Shown here: piece by piece, positions 8,788 to 17,300 of the stretch | Layout of the letters: every line of letters begins with the position of its first letter | How positions within the stretch are numbered: position 1 is the first letter of the stretch | Assembly: GCA_963726125.1 (NCBI GenBank) | Contig: CAVSBG010000005.1 | Coordinates: 620,001-684,000 of the forward strand | Direction: 5' to 3' | Length of the DNA: 64,000 nucleotides | DNA from: JAMXLO01 sp963726125 | GTDB lineage: Bacteria > Pseudomonadota > Alphaproteobacteria > Acetobacterales > Acetobacteraceae | Program-made: the position numbers and the translations under genes | Notes under the pieces: model-generated | The model's database searches: none | What the model saw: the letters and a program-made list of their open reading frames with translations, nothing else | Told to the model about the DNA's origin: nothing

Positions 8788-10101
8788 ATGCCTGCCAAGC
8801 CGTTCCACCTCGCCTGGTTTCTGCAAGGTTCGTCGATCCAGGCCTGGGGCGAGTCATGGACCGGCAACATCAGCGACGACTGGATGTCGTGCGACATGTT
8901 CCTCGACCTCGCGCGCGGCTGCGAACGCGCCTGCATGGACTACATGCTGCTCGAGGACTCGATCTATGTCGGCGAGACCTGGCAGAACTCGCGCGACATG
9001 TACTTGAAGAACGGCATGTCGATCCCGCGTCAGGAACCAACGGTGGTAGCGACGCTGATGGCGGCGGCGACCAACCGGCTGGGGATCGTGCCAACGCTTT
9101 CGACGTTCGCCTACGCGCCGTATCTCGTCGCACGCATCATCGGCACGCTGGATCAGATATCGGGCGGACGCGGCGGGTGGAACATGGTGACTGGTAGCTC
9201 CGACCTGTCGGCGAAGAACTTCGGCATGGAGCACCTGCCGCCGCACGACCAGCGATATGATATGGCGGACGAATTCATGGCGATCTGCAAGCAGCTGTGG
9301 GGGTCCTGGGAAGCTGGGGCGATCACGGCCGATCGGCAGAGCGGCGTGCTGATCGATCCGGAGAAGGTGCACACGATCGACTATGAGGGGCAGTATTACC
9401 GCAGCCGCGGGCCGCTGAATTCGGGACCGTGTCCGCAGGGCCAGCCGGTGATTGCCCAGGCGGGAGGATCGGATCGCGGACGCCGGTTCGCTGCGCAAAA
9501 TGCTGATACGATTGTCGCACACGTGAAGGGCGTGGAGCAGATGAAGGCCTACCGCGAGGACGTGCGCGCCAAGATGGTTGCGTGCGGTCGCGATCCCGAT
9601 AGCTGCAAGGTGCTGTTCCTGGTGTCGCCAATCGTGGCCGAAACGGATGACGAAGCGGAGGCGAAGGCGGCGCTGCGAGCGGCGATCTCGGGGCAGAACG
9701 TGGACAAGCGGCTGGCTCAGCTGGGCTGGATCACCAACATCGATTTCGCTGAGTTTGACCTCGACCAGCCGGTGGGTGAGCTGACAACGAACGGGCATCA
9801 GCAGAGCCTGGCGCAGTTCCTGCGGAAGGCCGGCAAGCGAACGCTGCGCGAGGCCATCGTCAGTTACACCAGCGGTGGCGCGTCGGTCGATCTGGTCGGC
9901 TCGCCGGACACCGTTGCGGCGCAGATGGCCGAGGTGATGGAAGAGGTGGGGGGCGACGGGTTCCTGTTCTCGATGTCGAACGTCAGCCGGCGCACCACGG
10001 CGGAGATCGCGGACGGCCTGGCGCCGGCGTTGCAGCAGCGTGGGCTGACGCGCAGGGCGTATGCCCACAAGCACCTGCGCGACAACCTGCTGGAATTCTG
10101 A
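8788..10101 (+). CDS. FMN-dependent monooxygenase, NtaA/SnaA/DszA family
   Basis: A 437-residue bacterial-luciferase-like flavin monooxygenase. Members of the NtaA/SnaA/DszA group use reduced FMN from a partner reductase to oxidise nitrilotriacetate, sulfones or related heteroatom compounds. Landmarks are FHLAWFLQGSSIQAW near the N-terminus, TLDQISGGRGGWNMVTG, RYDMADEFMAI and GPLNSGPCPQGQPVIAQAGGS. AAAGGA precedes ATG 8788; an in-frame upstream ATG would overlap the ATPase gene. Being last in the importer operon suggests it oxidises the compound taken up. No flavin reductase is nearby. The substrate is unknown. Confidence 0.9.
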   Translation: MPAKPFHLAWFLQGSSIQAWGESWTGNISDDWMSCDMFLDLARGCERACMDYMLLEDSIYVGETWQNSRDMYLKNGMSIPRQEPTVVATLMAAATNRLGIVPTLSTFAYAPYLVARIIGTLDQISGGRGGWNMVTGSSDLSAKNFGMEHLPPHDQRYDMADEFMAICKQLWGSWEAGAITADRQSGVLIDPEKVHTIDYEGQYYRSRGPLNSGPCPQGQPVIAQAGGSDRGRRFAAQNADTIVAHVKGVEQMKAYREDVRAKMVACGRDPDSCKVLFLVSPIVAETDDEAEAKAALRAAISGQNVDKRLAQLGWITNIDFAEFDLDQPVGELTTNGHQQSLAQFLRKAGKRTLREAIVSYTSGGASVDLVGSPDTVAAQMAEVMEEVGGDGFLFSMSNVSRRTTAEIADGLAPALQQRGLTRRAYAHKHLRDNLLEF

Positions 10102-10118
10102 AAGGGCAAGCCCCTGCC

Positions 10119-10700
10119 TTACGCGTTGCGTCGGCGCGGCGCGGCCATCAATGGCAGGCTGTCGAACAGGGTTGGCGCATCGCCCAGCTGAGCGCCTTCG
10201 ATCTGGAGCAGGCGCAGCTTGGTGGTGATGCCGCCGGCCGCGGAGAAGCCACCGACCTTGCCGCCTGCGGCGAGGACGCGATGGCACGGCACGATGATCG
10301 GGAATGGGTTCTTGCCCATTGCCTCGCCTACGTCGCGCGCGGCACTAGCGTCGCCGAGCCGCTTTGCTATGTCGCCGTAGGAGAGCGTGCTGCCGGCGGG
10401 AATGCTGCGCGCGACCGCGTAGACCTGCTGGTGGAACGGCGGCACGTGCTCAATGTCGAGCGTGACGGAGGAGAGGTCGCGGGACTCGCCACGCAGCAGG
10501 CCAACTATATCGTCGACGACTTGCTGTATGCGGCCGGGCGGTGATGACGCGCGTGCGTCCGGGTATCGCCGCTGCAAACGGGACCGCGTAGCGTTTTCGT
10601 TCCGCTCCGGCAATTGGACGCCGACCACCCCGCGCGCACCCCAGACGATGCCGCAGTGGCCGACGGACGTCTCGAACAGTGTAAATTCATGTACTGGCAT
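10119..10700 (-). CDS. ogt: methylated-DNA--[protein]-cysteine S-methyltransferase
   Basis: A 193-residue DNA repair protein that removes the alkyl group from O6-methylguanine onto its own cysteine. The active-site motif PCHRV contains the acceptor Cys139, preceded by GEAMGKNPFPIIV, and the helix-turn-helix region FHQQVYAVARSIPAGSTLSYG is typical of Ogt/MGMT. The N-terminal ribonuclease-like half is present and no Ada domain is fused. It is convergent with the monooxygenase gene, with only 17 bp between the stops. Confidence 0.92.
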   Translation of the reverse strand: MPVHEFTLFETSVGHCGIVWGARGVVGVQLPERNENATRSRLQRRYPDARASSPPGRIQQVVDDIVGLLRGESRDLSSVTLDIEHVPPFHQQVYAVARSIPAGSTLSYGDIAKRLGDASAARDVGEAMGKNPFPIIVPCHRVLAAGGKVGGFSAAGGITTKLRLLQIEGAQLGDAPTLFDSLPLMAAPRRRNA

Positions 10701-10807
10701 AACGCGCGGAATGTAGCATCGAGCTGCGTTGCGGGCACCTCACGGTTCTTGCGGTGCTACACCGCGAGCCTGTGTCGACTGTTCAAGCCGCGGCGTTGGA
10801 GCGAGCC

Positions 10808-11509
10808 CTACAGCAGCTCTGGATCGCTGACATCATCCGGCACAGCCAGCGCCTTCAGCCGGGGGATATCGTGCAGGATAACGCGAGACCCATGCGTCTC
10901 CACCCCGTATGCGCGCAGCGTCGCGAAGGCGCGGGAGAGGTTCTCCTGGCGGCATCCCAGTCGTGCGGCGAGCAGGCCCTTGTCGAATGGCAGCCGGAAG
11001 TCGGCACGCCTGGCCTCGCCGTCCTTGACGCGGGCCAGCAGATAGCAGCCGAGCCGCTGCGCCGCCGTCCGCAACTTCAGGTCGCGCACCTGGCGGACCA
11101 TGGTGCGGAACTCCCGCGACACCGAGCGCAACAGCGTATTGGCCAACTGGACCTCGTGCTCGACCAGATCGAGCAGACCGGCGGCATCGATCGCCAGCAG
11201 CCGTGCCCGGGTAACGGCGCGGGCGGTCATCAGATAGGGCAACCGGCTCAGCACGGAGGCCATGACGAAGTGATCGATCGGGTCCAGCACCTCGATCAGC
11301 GCGGTGGTGCCGTCGGCGGCGGTACTGGAGAGTGCGACCTGGCCGTCCAGCAGCACATGCAGTGCGTCCGGCATGGCACCCTGCTGGGACAGTACCGCAT
11401 CCGGCGCGACCGTAATGACGGTGGTGATAGCGTCCAGGCGAGTGAGCAGATCGGTATCCAACCGTTCGAACAGCGGGACGCCTCCAATCAGATCGACGGT
11501 GGTTCTCAT
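10808..11509 (-). CDS. Crp/Fnr family transcriptional regulator
   Basis: About 233 residues. The N-terminal half is a cyclic-nucleotide-binding-like beta roll (VPLFERLDTDLLTRLDAI, MPDALHVLLDGQVALS). The C-terminal winged helix has RTAAQRLGCYLLAR and the recognition region LAARLGCRQENLSRAFATLRAYGVE. There is no N-terminal cysteine cluster, so it does not look like an oxygen-sensing iron-sulfur Fnr. I use ATG 11509, with GGAGG just upstream; GTG 11524 in the same frame is an alternative. Its target genes cannot be told from position, since both neighbours are separately transcribed. Confidence 0.88.
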   Translation of the reverse strand: MRTTVDLIGGVPLFERLDTDLLTRLDAITTVITVAPDAVLSQQGAMPDALHVLLDGQVALSSTAADGTTALIEVLDPIDHFVMASVLSRLPYLMTARAVTRARLLAIDAAGLLDLVEHEVQLANTLLRSVSREFRTMVRQVRDLKLRTAAQRLGCYLLARVKDGEARRADFRLPFDKGLLAARLGCRQENLSRAFATLRAYGVETHGSRVILHDIPRLKALAVPDDVSDPELL

Positions 11510-11638
11510 GGGCCCTCCACGCACCTCACGGTATGTTTACCTTGGATGAACCTGAATTGGCGAAGCAAAATGTGCCGGTTTCCAATTTTTGTTGGTCGCG
11601 ATGGCCTCAGGTGGGGGGTGTGCTAAGACTGCAAGGGC

Positions 11639-11721
11639 GCGGGCGTGATGGAATGGCAGACATAAGGCGCTTAAAACGCCTTGGCCTTTCGGCCGTGCGG
11701 GTTCGAGTCCCGCCGCCCGCA
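11639..11721 (+). tRNA. tRNA-Leu (anticodon UAA)
   Basis: The 83-nt sequence folds as a class II tRNA. It has a 7-bp acceptor stem (GCGGGCG with CGCCCGC), discriminator A, an anticodon stem AGGCG/CGCCU around a CUUAAAA loop with anticodon UAA, a long variable arm with a UUCG loop, and a T arm GCGGG-UUCGAGU-CCCGC. It aligns position by position with bacterial tRNA-Leu(UAA). The 3' CCA is not encoded, as is common in alphaproteobacteria. No integrase or attachment-site duplication is visible next to it. Confidence 0.96.
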
Positions 11722-11837
11722 GATGCAGGCAGGCGTTACCACGAACAGGTGCTCGAGCACGGGTTGATCCACATCAATGCGCAATTCGCTGGTCACGCGC
11801 ATGATCTCCTGGCTACCTCCGGACGGGATCAACTGCG

Positions 11838-12104
11838 ATGCACGACGCTACCATCGACGAGAGCGCCGAGGTCTTTGCATGTGAGGGAACCGACCTCGCT
11901 ACCGAGGCACGACGGATGACCAGCGGTCAGTTGCGCCAGCTTGGCGTGTCCCGCCTAGTCTATCTGCGCGCGGGTACCATGAATGGTAAAGCAGCGTATG
12001 CGATCCACGCCGCCGATGGCACGACCGTGGGCATCGTGGAGGATGTCGGCCTTGCGATCGAACTGGTGGGCGAACAGGGCATGACCTTCGTCACAGTGCA
12101 CTGA
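11838..12104 (+). CDS. DUF1150-like protein
   Basis: An 88-residue protein with LGVSRLVYLRAGTMNGKAAY, then YAIHAADGTTVGIVEDVGLA, and ending in a Val-His dipeptide. That pattern (YxR, AIHAADGT, C-terminal SVH/TVH) matches the DUF1150 family, small alphaproteobacterial proteins of unknown function often found near small heat-shock genes; no hsp20 is present here. The gene lies 116 bp after the tRNA and is coupled by TGATG to a second small ORF. Confidence 0.65.
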   Translation: MHDATIDESAEVFACEGTDLATEARRMTSGQLRQLGVSRLVYLRAGTMNGKAAYAIHAADGTTVGIVEDVGLAIELVGEQGMTFVTVH

Positions 12105-12277
12105 TGCCGCTGATAGGAAGCCTGCGCGACCAGGATGGCGGTGTTCGCATCTTCTTTGATATGCGTCCGAAAGAGGTTGATCCTGCCGAAGTTGCGCGGA
12201 TCACGCGATTGATCGAACGCGCATTCAACGCACGATCCGCCGATGAGGGCGTGGAGATGCCAGCGGATCCCACTTGA
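12104..12277 (+). CDS. small hypothetical protein coupled to DUF1150 gene
   Basis: A 57-residue ORF whose ATG overlaps the stop of the DUF1150-like gene (TGATG), an arrangement typical of translational coupling. The predicted protein is charged and likely helical in its C-terminal half (EVDPAEVARITRLIERAFNA), with no signal or membrane segment. I recognise no family. Support is the overlap, the codon usage and the amphipathic helix; homologue conservation would be needed to confirm it. Confidence 0.45.
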   Translation: MPLIGSLRDQDGGVRIFFDMRPKEVDPAEVARITRLIERAFNARSADEGVEMPADPT

Positions 12278-12635
12278 GCCGGGGTTCAGGGCGAGGCTGC
12301 CGCCTCGAACAGTTCGACGATATTGCACGACGGGTTCCCGCATAGGATCTGGTGGCCGCTTGGTGCTTCTACGATATTGTTACTGAACCGAACAAGGTCA
12401 TCACCGTGACCGTCAGTTCCGACGCCGGCGAGCACATAGCGGTTCCAGCCGCCGGGCTCGCGCGGGCAGCCGCCCGTCCGGCATCGGCTTCGACGCCGAT
12501 GCGCATGGCCCTGCCAGTCAGAGCGTCAGGTCGTCTCGCGCCAGAGTCGACACGGCGGGACCGCAAATTCGGGAACTGGCGACACCCCCTCCCCAACCCT
12601 CCCCCGCTCCGCGGGAGAGGGGGCTCAACCGCTTG
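12278..12635. other. intergenic region
   Basis: 358 bp between the small ORF and the convergent aminotransferase gene. It holds the REP-like palindrome at 12585-12623. Open frames in the remainder are not recognisable and lack ribosome sites. Confidence 0.5.
12585..12623. repeat. REP-like GC-rich imperfect palindrome
   Basis: This sequence has a ccccctccccaaccctccc arm followed by gctccgcgggagaggggg, forming an imperfect hairpin just downstream of the aminotransferase stop (minus strand). It shares the ccccctcccc-aacc core with the longer palindrome at 7479-7558, so both probably belong to one repeat family. It may also help terminate transcription of the polysaccharide genes. Confidence 0.6.
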
Positions 12636-13772
12636 TCAGGCCATTGCAGCCAGCACGCGATCGCACACGTGCGCCATATCAGCCTCACTCAGATCGGGAT
12701 GGATTGGCAGCGCGAGGATCCGTCCGGCCAGATCTTCCGACACGGGCAGGCGGCTCTGGTCGTGGTGGTCACGATAGGCCGGCTGTAGATGCAGCGGGCG
12801 TGGATAGTAGATCGCGGTGGGAACACCATCCGCTCGTAGCGACGCCTGCACGTGATCGCGGGTGGCCGCATCGCGCAGCAGAATGGCGTAGATCGCCCAG
12901 ACACTGGTGCTGTCGGCAACGCGTGTTGGCGTCGTCACCGCGTTGCCAAGCCGCGAGTCGTAGTAGCGGGCAACACGCTCCCGGGCGGCGCGTTCCTCAT
13001 CGAATACCGTCATCTTGGCGAGCAGCACCGCCGCTTGCAGCAAATCCAGCCGCCCGTTCATTCCGGTGTGCAGCACCTCGTAGCGCGACGTGCCCTCGCC
13101 GTGGGTGCGCAGGCTGCGATACAACGCAGCGCGCTCGTCGTTCTCGGTGAACAGCGCGCCGCCGTCGCCGTAGGCACCGAGCGGTTTCGACGGAAAGAAG
13201 CTGGTTGCGGTCGCATCGGCAGCCGAACCCAGCAGGCGACCGTGCAGGGAGCAGCCGAAGCTTTGGGCGAGATCATCGATGGTGAACAGGCCTTCGCGTT
13301 CTGCGATGGCGTTCAGCGTCGGCCAGTCGGCGGGTTGGCCGAACAGGTCGACCCCAATGAGGGCGCGCGGCCGCAGCGTGCCGTCGCGGCGCACCGCGGC
13401 GATGCGCTGCTCCAGATGCGCGGGATCGATCTGGAAGGTGCGCGGATCGACATCGACAAACACCGGCGTTGCGCCGAGCACCAGCGGTACCTCGGCGGTC
13501 GCGGTGTAGGTGAAGGCTGGCAGGAACACTGCGTCGCCGTTGCCGATGCCCTCGGCCATGAAAGCGATCTGCAGCGCGTCGGTCCCCGAACTGACGGCGA
13601 CGCAATGTTTGGCGCCGCAGAACGCTGCGAGCTCGGTTTCCAGTTCCGCGACCTCGGGGCCCAGAATGAACTGGCAATGCGCGAGCACGCCGTCAACGCG
13701 GCGGCGCAACTCGCCGGCGATGCGCGCCTGCTGCGCCTTGAGGTCAAGGAACGGGATCGAACGTTTCGTCAT
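12636..13772 (-). CDS. DegT/DnrJ/EryC1/StrS family aminotransferase
   Basis: A 378-residue PLP-dependent sugar aminotransferase that would convert a nucleotide-linked keto-sugar to an amino sugar for surface polysaccharide. Landmarks are the N-terminal IPFLDLKAQQ, the SSGTDALQIA cofactor-phosphate region, FTIDDLAQSFGC with the PLP-interacting Asp, and SFFPSKPLGAYGDGG, where Lys196 is the predicted Schiff-base lysine. The ATG overlaps the stop of the upstream CapD-like gene by 4 bp. That pairing suggests the dehydratase makes the keto-sugar this enzyme aminates, as in WbpM/PglF-PglE type pathways; the exact sugar is unknown. Confidence 0.9.
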   Translation of the reverse strand: MTKRSIPFLDLKAQQARIAGELRRRVDGVLAHCQFILGPEVAELETELAAFCGAKHCVAVSSGTDALQIAFMAEGIGNGDAVFLPAFTYTATAEVPLVLGATPVFVDVDPRTFQIDPAHLEQRIAAVRRDGTLRPRALIGVDLFGQPADWPTLNAIAEREGLFTIDDLAQSFGCSLHGRLLGSAADATATSFFPSKPLGAYGDGGALFTENDERAALYRSLRTHGEGTSRYEVLHTGMNGRLDLLQAAVLLAKMTVFDEERAARERVARYYDSRLGNAVTTPTRVADSTSVWAIYAILLRDAATRDHVQASLRADGVPTAIYYPRPLHLQPAYRDHHDQSRLPVSEDLAGRILALPIHPDLSEADMAHVCDRVLAAMA

Positions 13773-15697
13773 GGGCGATTGGCCACGGGTGTCAGTCCTT
13801 CGGCGTTGGGGGCGAACTCGGGGACCAGGCGACCCAGCAAGGCGAGTGCCAGGCGCGCCTGACCGCCGCGACAGGCGGCCGCGATCTCGTCGATCGCGCG
13901 GCCGACGATGGCGGGGTCGGCGGTGCGCGGCGCTGCCATCAGCAGGCCAGGAAAACCGGTGGGCGCTGGCGGCTCCTTGCCGTGGAACAGCTCCTCATGA
14001 AGCTTCTCACCGGGGCGGAGGCCGGTGAAGCGGATTTCCACGTCGCGCTCCGGCATCAGGCCGGCGAGGCGGATCATCTGGCGGGCCAGATCGACAATCT
14101 TTACCGGCGCGCCCATGTCGAGGACGAAGATGCCGCCATCCTCACCGGAGGGCAGCGGCGCATTGGCGGCACCGATCACGCTGGCCTGCAACACCAGGCC
14201 CACTGCCTCACGCACCGTCATGAAGTAGCGCTGCATGTCGGGGTGGGTGACGGTGAGCGGACCGCCGCGTTCCAACTGCCGCTGGAACAACGGCACCACG
14301 GAGCCGGTGCTGCCGAGCACGTTGCCAAACCGCACGGTGATGCAGCGCATGCCGTGCTTGCTGGCCCGCGCGGCAATGTCGAGCGCCTGGCAATACATCT
14401 CGGCGAGGCGCTTCGATGCGCCCATCACCGATGTCGGGTTGACCGCTTTGTCGGTGGAAATGAACACCATCGCCAGCGCGCCCACAGCGCGGGCCGCGTC
14501 AGCCACGTGGCGCGTTCCGGCGACGTTGGTCTGCAGGCCCTCCAGCGGATTGGCCTCCACCATCGGCACGTGCTTCAGCGCCGCGGCGTGGAATACCAGT
14601 TCGGGGCGGTACTGCTCGAACACGGCTCGGATGCGTGCCTCGTCGCGGATGTCGGCCAGCAGCAATTCACGCGGCACGTGTGGATGGCGCTCGGCAAGCT
14701 CCAGGTCGATCAGCCACAGTGCATATTCACCGTTGTCGAGCAGGATCAGGCGGTCCGGGCCGAGCGCGGCCACCTGGCGCGCCAGTTCGCTGCCAATGGT
14801 GCCGCCGGCGCCGGTGACGATGACGCGACGTCCCTGGATCAGCCGCGCCATGCCTTCGCGATCGAGCGGGACCTGCGGGCGGTTGAGCAGGTCCTCGATC
14901 GCCATCGGGCGGAGATCGAGCTGGCCGTCGCGGCGCTCGGACGCCGGATCGAGCGAGGTCGGGCGTGGCGCGCGGCGGATGCGGATGCCGTAGCGCTCGG
15001 CCTGCGCCACCAGGGCGGCCAACGTTTGGCCGGACAGGTCGGGGGTGGCGACGACGAGGGTGTCCGGCAGTCGTCCCTCGGCGTCCAGCTTTTCCAGCAC
15101 GGCGGCCGCATTGTCGATTGCGCCCAGGAATGGATAGTTCTGGATGCGGCGGCCGGTCTGGCGCGCGCCAACGGCCAGCAGCCCCTCCACCCGCAGCCCC
15201 TGGCGGCGATCCCAGGTCAGTGCGCGAAGGAACAGATCGATGTCCTCGGTGGCTCCGACGATGAGCGCCGAGGGCACGTCGGGCGCGTAGCCCGCGGCGA
15301 CTGTTCCGCCACGGCGTTCGCGCAACCGGCGATAGACGACGCGTGGTGCGCCAAGGAGCACCAGGAGTGTCAGCGCGTGCACGACTGGAAGCGCCGGGTT
15401 CGCTGACGCTACGCCGAGTACATCGGTCAGCAGTGCGAAAAGGCCGGCACCGAGTGCGCTGGCACACACGACTGCCAGCAATTCGCCCATGCCCGCGAAA
15501 CGCCAGTATTGCCAGGGTAGGCGGAACGGCAGCCCAGCGATCAGCAATGTCAATGCGCCGGCGGGAAGCAACCATACCGGCTGGAATGCGTCGCCGGCCG
15601 GATTGGCGATCGCGCGCGCAAGCGGCACGGCCAATGCCGCCAGTATTCCGTCGAGCGCAACGTTGAGTGCGATTCGTATCGGCGGCCGCGCGGTCAT
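13769..15697 (-). CDS. nucleoside-diphosphate sugar epimerase/dehydratase, CapD/WbpM family
   Basis: A 642-residue membrane-bound polysaccharide biosynthesis enzyme. Residues 1-125 carry about four membrane segments, 140-255 form a CoA-binding-like domain (SALIVGATEDIDLFLRAL), and 290 onward is an extended SDR domain with TGAGGTIG at 295-302. The active-site region STDKAVNPTSVMGASKR has Met in place of the usual SDR Tyr, as in the FlaA1/CapD group. Further landmarks are CITVRFGNVLGS and the C-terminal RFTGLRPGEKLHEELF. I chose ATG 15697 because the longer frame upstream adds 56 residues without family character. It is expected to make a 4-keto-6-deoxy sugar nucleotide. Confidence 0.9.
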   Translation of the reverse strand: MTARPPIRIALNVALDGILAALAVPLARAIANPAGDAFQPVWLLPAGALTLLIAGLPFRLPWQYWRFAGMGELLAVVCASALGAGLFALLTDVLGVASANPALPVVHALTLLVLLGAPRVVYRRLRERRGGTVAAGYAPDVPSALIVGATEDIDLFLRALTWDRRQGLRVEGLLAVGARQTGRRIQNYPFLGAIDNAAAVLEKLDAEGRLPDTLVVATPDLSGQTLAALVAQAERYGIRIRRAPRPTSLDPASERRDGQLDLRPMAIEDLLNRPQVPLDREGMARLIQGRRVIVTGAGGTIGSELARQVAALGPDRLILLDNGEYALWLIDLELAERHPHVPRELLLADIRDEARIRAVFEQYRPELVFHAAALKHVPMVEANPLEGLQTNVAGTRHVADAARAVGALAMVFISTDKAVNPTSVMGASKRLAEMYCQALDIAARASKHGMRCITVRFGNVLGSTGSVVPLFQRQLERGGPLTVTHPDMQRYFMTVREAVGLVLQASVIGAANAPLPSGEDGGIFVLDMGAPVKIVDLARQMIRLAGLMPERDVEIRFTGLRPGEKLHEELFHGKEPPAPTGFPGLLMAAPRTADPAIVGRAIDEIAAACRGGQARLALALLGRLVPEFAPNAEGLTPVANRP

Positions 15698-15877
15698 GGC
15701 CGCCCCTATAGCCCAGAGGGGCCAGCCGGCATATCCCGGCGCCTTGAGTTGGCTATCGCATTTTATAGAGATTGGCACGATAATGGCCCTCGCGCGGGCA
15801 TCGTTTCGCGCCTGGGGGTCGATCGACCGGAACTTGTCCGGGCCACAAAGGTGCCGGACCACCAAGGGAACGTACTA

Positions 15878-17224
15878 ATGCAAACAACAAAACGGGTTTC
15901 TCGCCGTAACGCACTAAAACTGGGCGCTGCCGCAACCGCACTGCCGCTGGTGCATATCCGCACCGCCGGGGCCGCCGGAAAACTGAAGATGGCCTTGTGG
16001 GACCATTGGGTACCGACAGGCGACGCCGCCATGAAGAAGCTGGTCGATGAATGGGCCGCCAAGAACAAGGTCGATGTGGAGCTGGATTTCCTCACCTCCA
16101 TCGGCAGCAAGATCAACATCACCATGGCGGCCGAGGCCCAGGCGAAGACCGGCCACGATATCTTTGCGTTCAATTCATGGACCGTGCAGCAGTACGGCGA
16201 CAGCCTCGATCCGATGGACGACGTAATGAAGCGTCTCATCGCGAAATACGGCAAGCTGGGTCACGCCTACGAGTATCTCGGCGTGGCCGATGGACATTGG
16301 CTGGCTGTGCCGGTCGGCTGGGGTTCGGCACCGCTCGCCGCGTGCGCGCGCATCAGCATGCTGAAGAAGTTCGCCAATATCGACGTGCAGGCCTGGTATC
16401 CGGCACATCCGTCGACACCGGAAGCGGCCAAGGACTGGACCTACGACACGCAGCTCAAGTTGGCCGAGGCAAGCTTCAAGGCCGGCTTCCCGATGGGCTT
16501 CGGCTGCGGTTCCAACAGCACCGACGCGAACCAGACGTGGGGCGCCACCTTCGGCGCGTTCGGCGCCGACCTGGTGGACGGCAAGAACAACATCGTCGTT
16601 GAATCGGACAACGTGATGCAGGTGATGGAATACATCTCGAAGATGATCAAGTTCATGCCGTCCGACGCGGTGAGCTGGGATGATGCTTCGAACAACCGCG
16701 CGCTGATTTCCGGCAAGGCGGCATACATCTGGAACCCGCCGTCCGCCTGGGCGGTCGCAAAGCGCGATGCACCCGACGTGGCGGCGGATTGCTGGACTTT
16801 CCCCAACCCGCTCGGGGTGAAGGGCCGGCTGGTGCCGCATCGGCCGTATTTCTGGGGCGTGTGGTCGTTTGCCCAGAACAAAGGCGCGGCGAAAGACATC
16901 ATCGAATTTCTGTCGCAGCGGGAGCAGGTCGAGGCGCTGTCGATGGCTGTCGCGGGCTATGACATCCCGCCGTTCGAATCGATGACCGACCTGCCGGTCT
17001 GGTCGGACATCGAGCCGCCGAAGGGGACGATCTACAATTACCCGGTGCGGCCGTGGCACGACGCGTCGTATTACATTCCAGGCTCGTCCGCGCCACCGGA
17101 TGTCGCGGTGCAGATCTGGAACCGCAACATCCAGCCCGGGATGGTGGCGCGGCTGATGTCGGGTCAGTCGATCAAGCAGTCGGTCGCCTGGGCGAAGAAC
17201 GAGCTGGAAGGCTTCATCCGCTAG
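15878..17224 (+). CDS. ABC transporter extracellular solute-binding protein
   Basis: A 448-residue periplasmic binding protein of the SBP family 1 type, which mostly bind sugars. The N-terminal signal is twin-arginine-like (SRRNALKLGAAATALP). The mature part shows MALWDHWVPTGDAAMKKL and TWGATFGAFGADLVDG. AAGGGA precedes ATG 15878. No permease or ATPase gene is next to it; it lies between the CapD-like gene on the opposite strand and the WecA-like gene. It may serve an importer encoded elsewhere. The ligand is unknown. Confidence 0.85.
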   Translation: MQTTKRVSRRNALKLGAAATALPLVHIRTAGAAGKLKMALWDHWVPTGDAAMKKLVDEWAAKNKVDVELDFLTSIGSKINITMAAEAQAKTGHDIFAFNSWTVQQYGDSLDPMDDVMKRLIAKYGKLGHAYEYLGVADGHWLAVPVGWGSAPLAACARISMLKKFANIDVQAWYPAHPSTPEAAKDWTYDTQLKLAEASFKAGFPMGFGCGSNSTDANQTWGATFGAFGADLVDGKNNIVVESDNVMQVMEYISKMIKFMPSDAVSWDDASNNRALISGKAAYIWNPPSAWAVAKRDAPDVAADCWTFPNPLGVKGRLVPHRPYFWGVWSFAQNKGAAKDIIEFLSQREQVEALSMAVAGYDIPPFESMTDLPVWSDIEPPKGTIYNYPVRPWHDASYYIPGSSAPPDVAVQIWNRNIQPGMVARLMSGQSIKQSVAWAKNELEGFIR

Positions 17225-17273
17225 GGCCGCCGGTCGGCGGCTGGCTGGCCACCGACCACGGTTCGCTGTTATC

Positions 17274-17298
17274 GGGCTCCTCCGTTGGTGAGGAGCCC
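17274..17298 (+). promoter_or_regulatory. hairpin covering the ribosome site of the WecA-like gene
   Basis: A perfect 9-bp stem (gggctcctc, 17274-17282, with gaggagccc, 17290-17298) encloses a 7-base loop. The right arm contains the GAGGAG ribosome-binding sequence two bases before ATG 17301, so the stem would hide it. It could act as a translation control or as the terminator of the upstream binding-protein gene, although no T run follows. Confidence 0.55.
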
Positions 17299-17300
17299 GC

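Noticed and set aside
8854..10287. 477-codon minus-strand frame opposite the flavin monooxygenase
   Set aside because: The plus-strand protein matches its family end to end; the antisense frame has His/Arg-rich, motif-free sequence and no ribosome site.
11639..12300. Integration hot spot at the tRNA-Leu gene
   Set aside because: No integrase, no repeat of the tRNA 3' end and no compositional shift were seen downstream.
13982..15406. 474-codon plus-strand frame opposite the CapD-like gene
   Set aside because: The minus strand encodes a complete epimerase/dehydratase coupled to DegT; this is a shadow frame.
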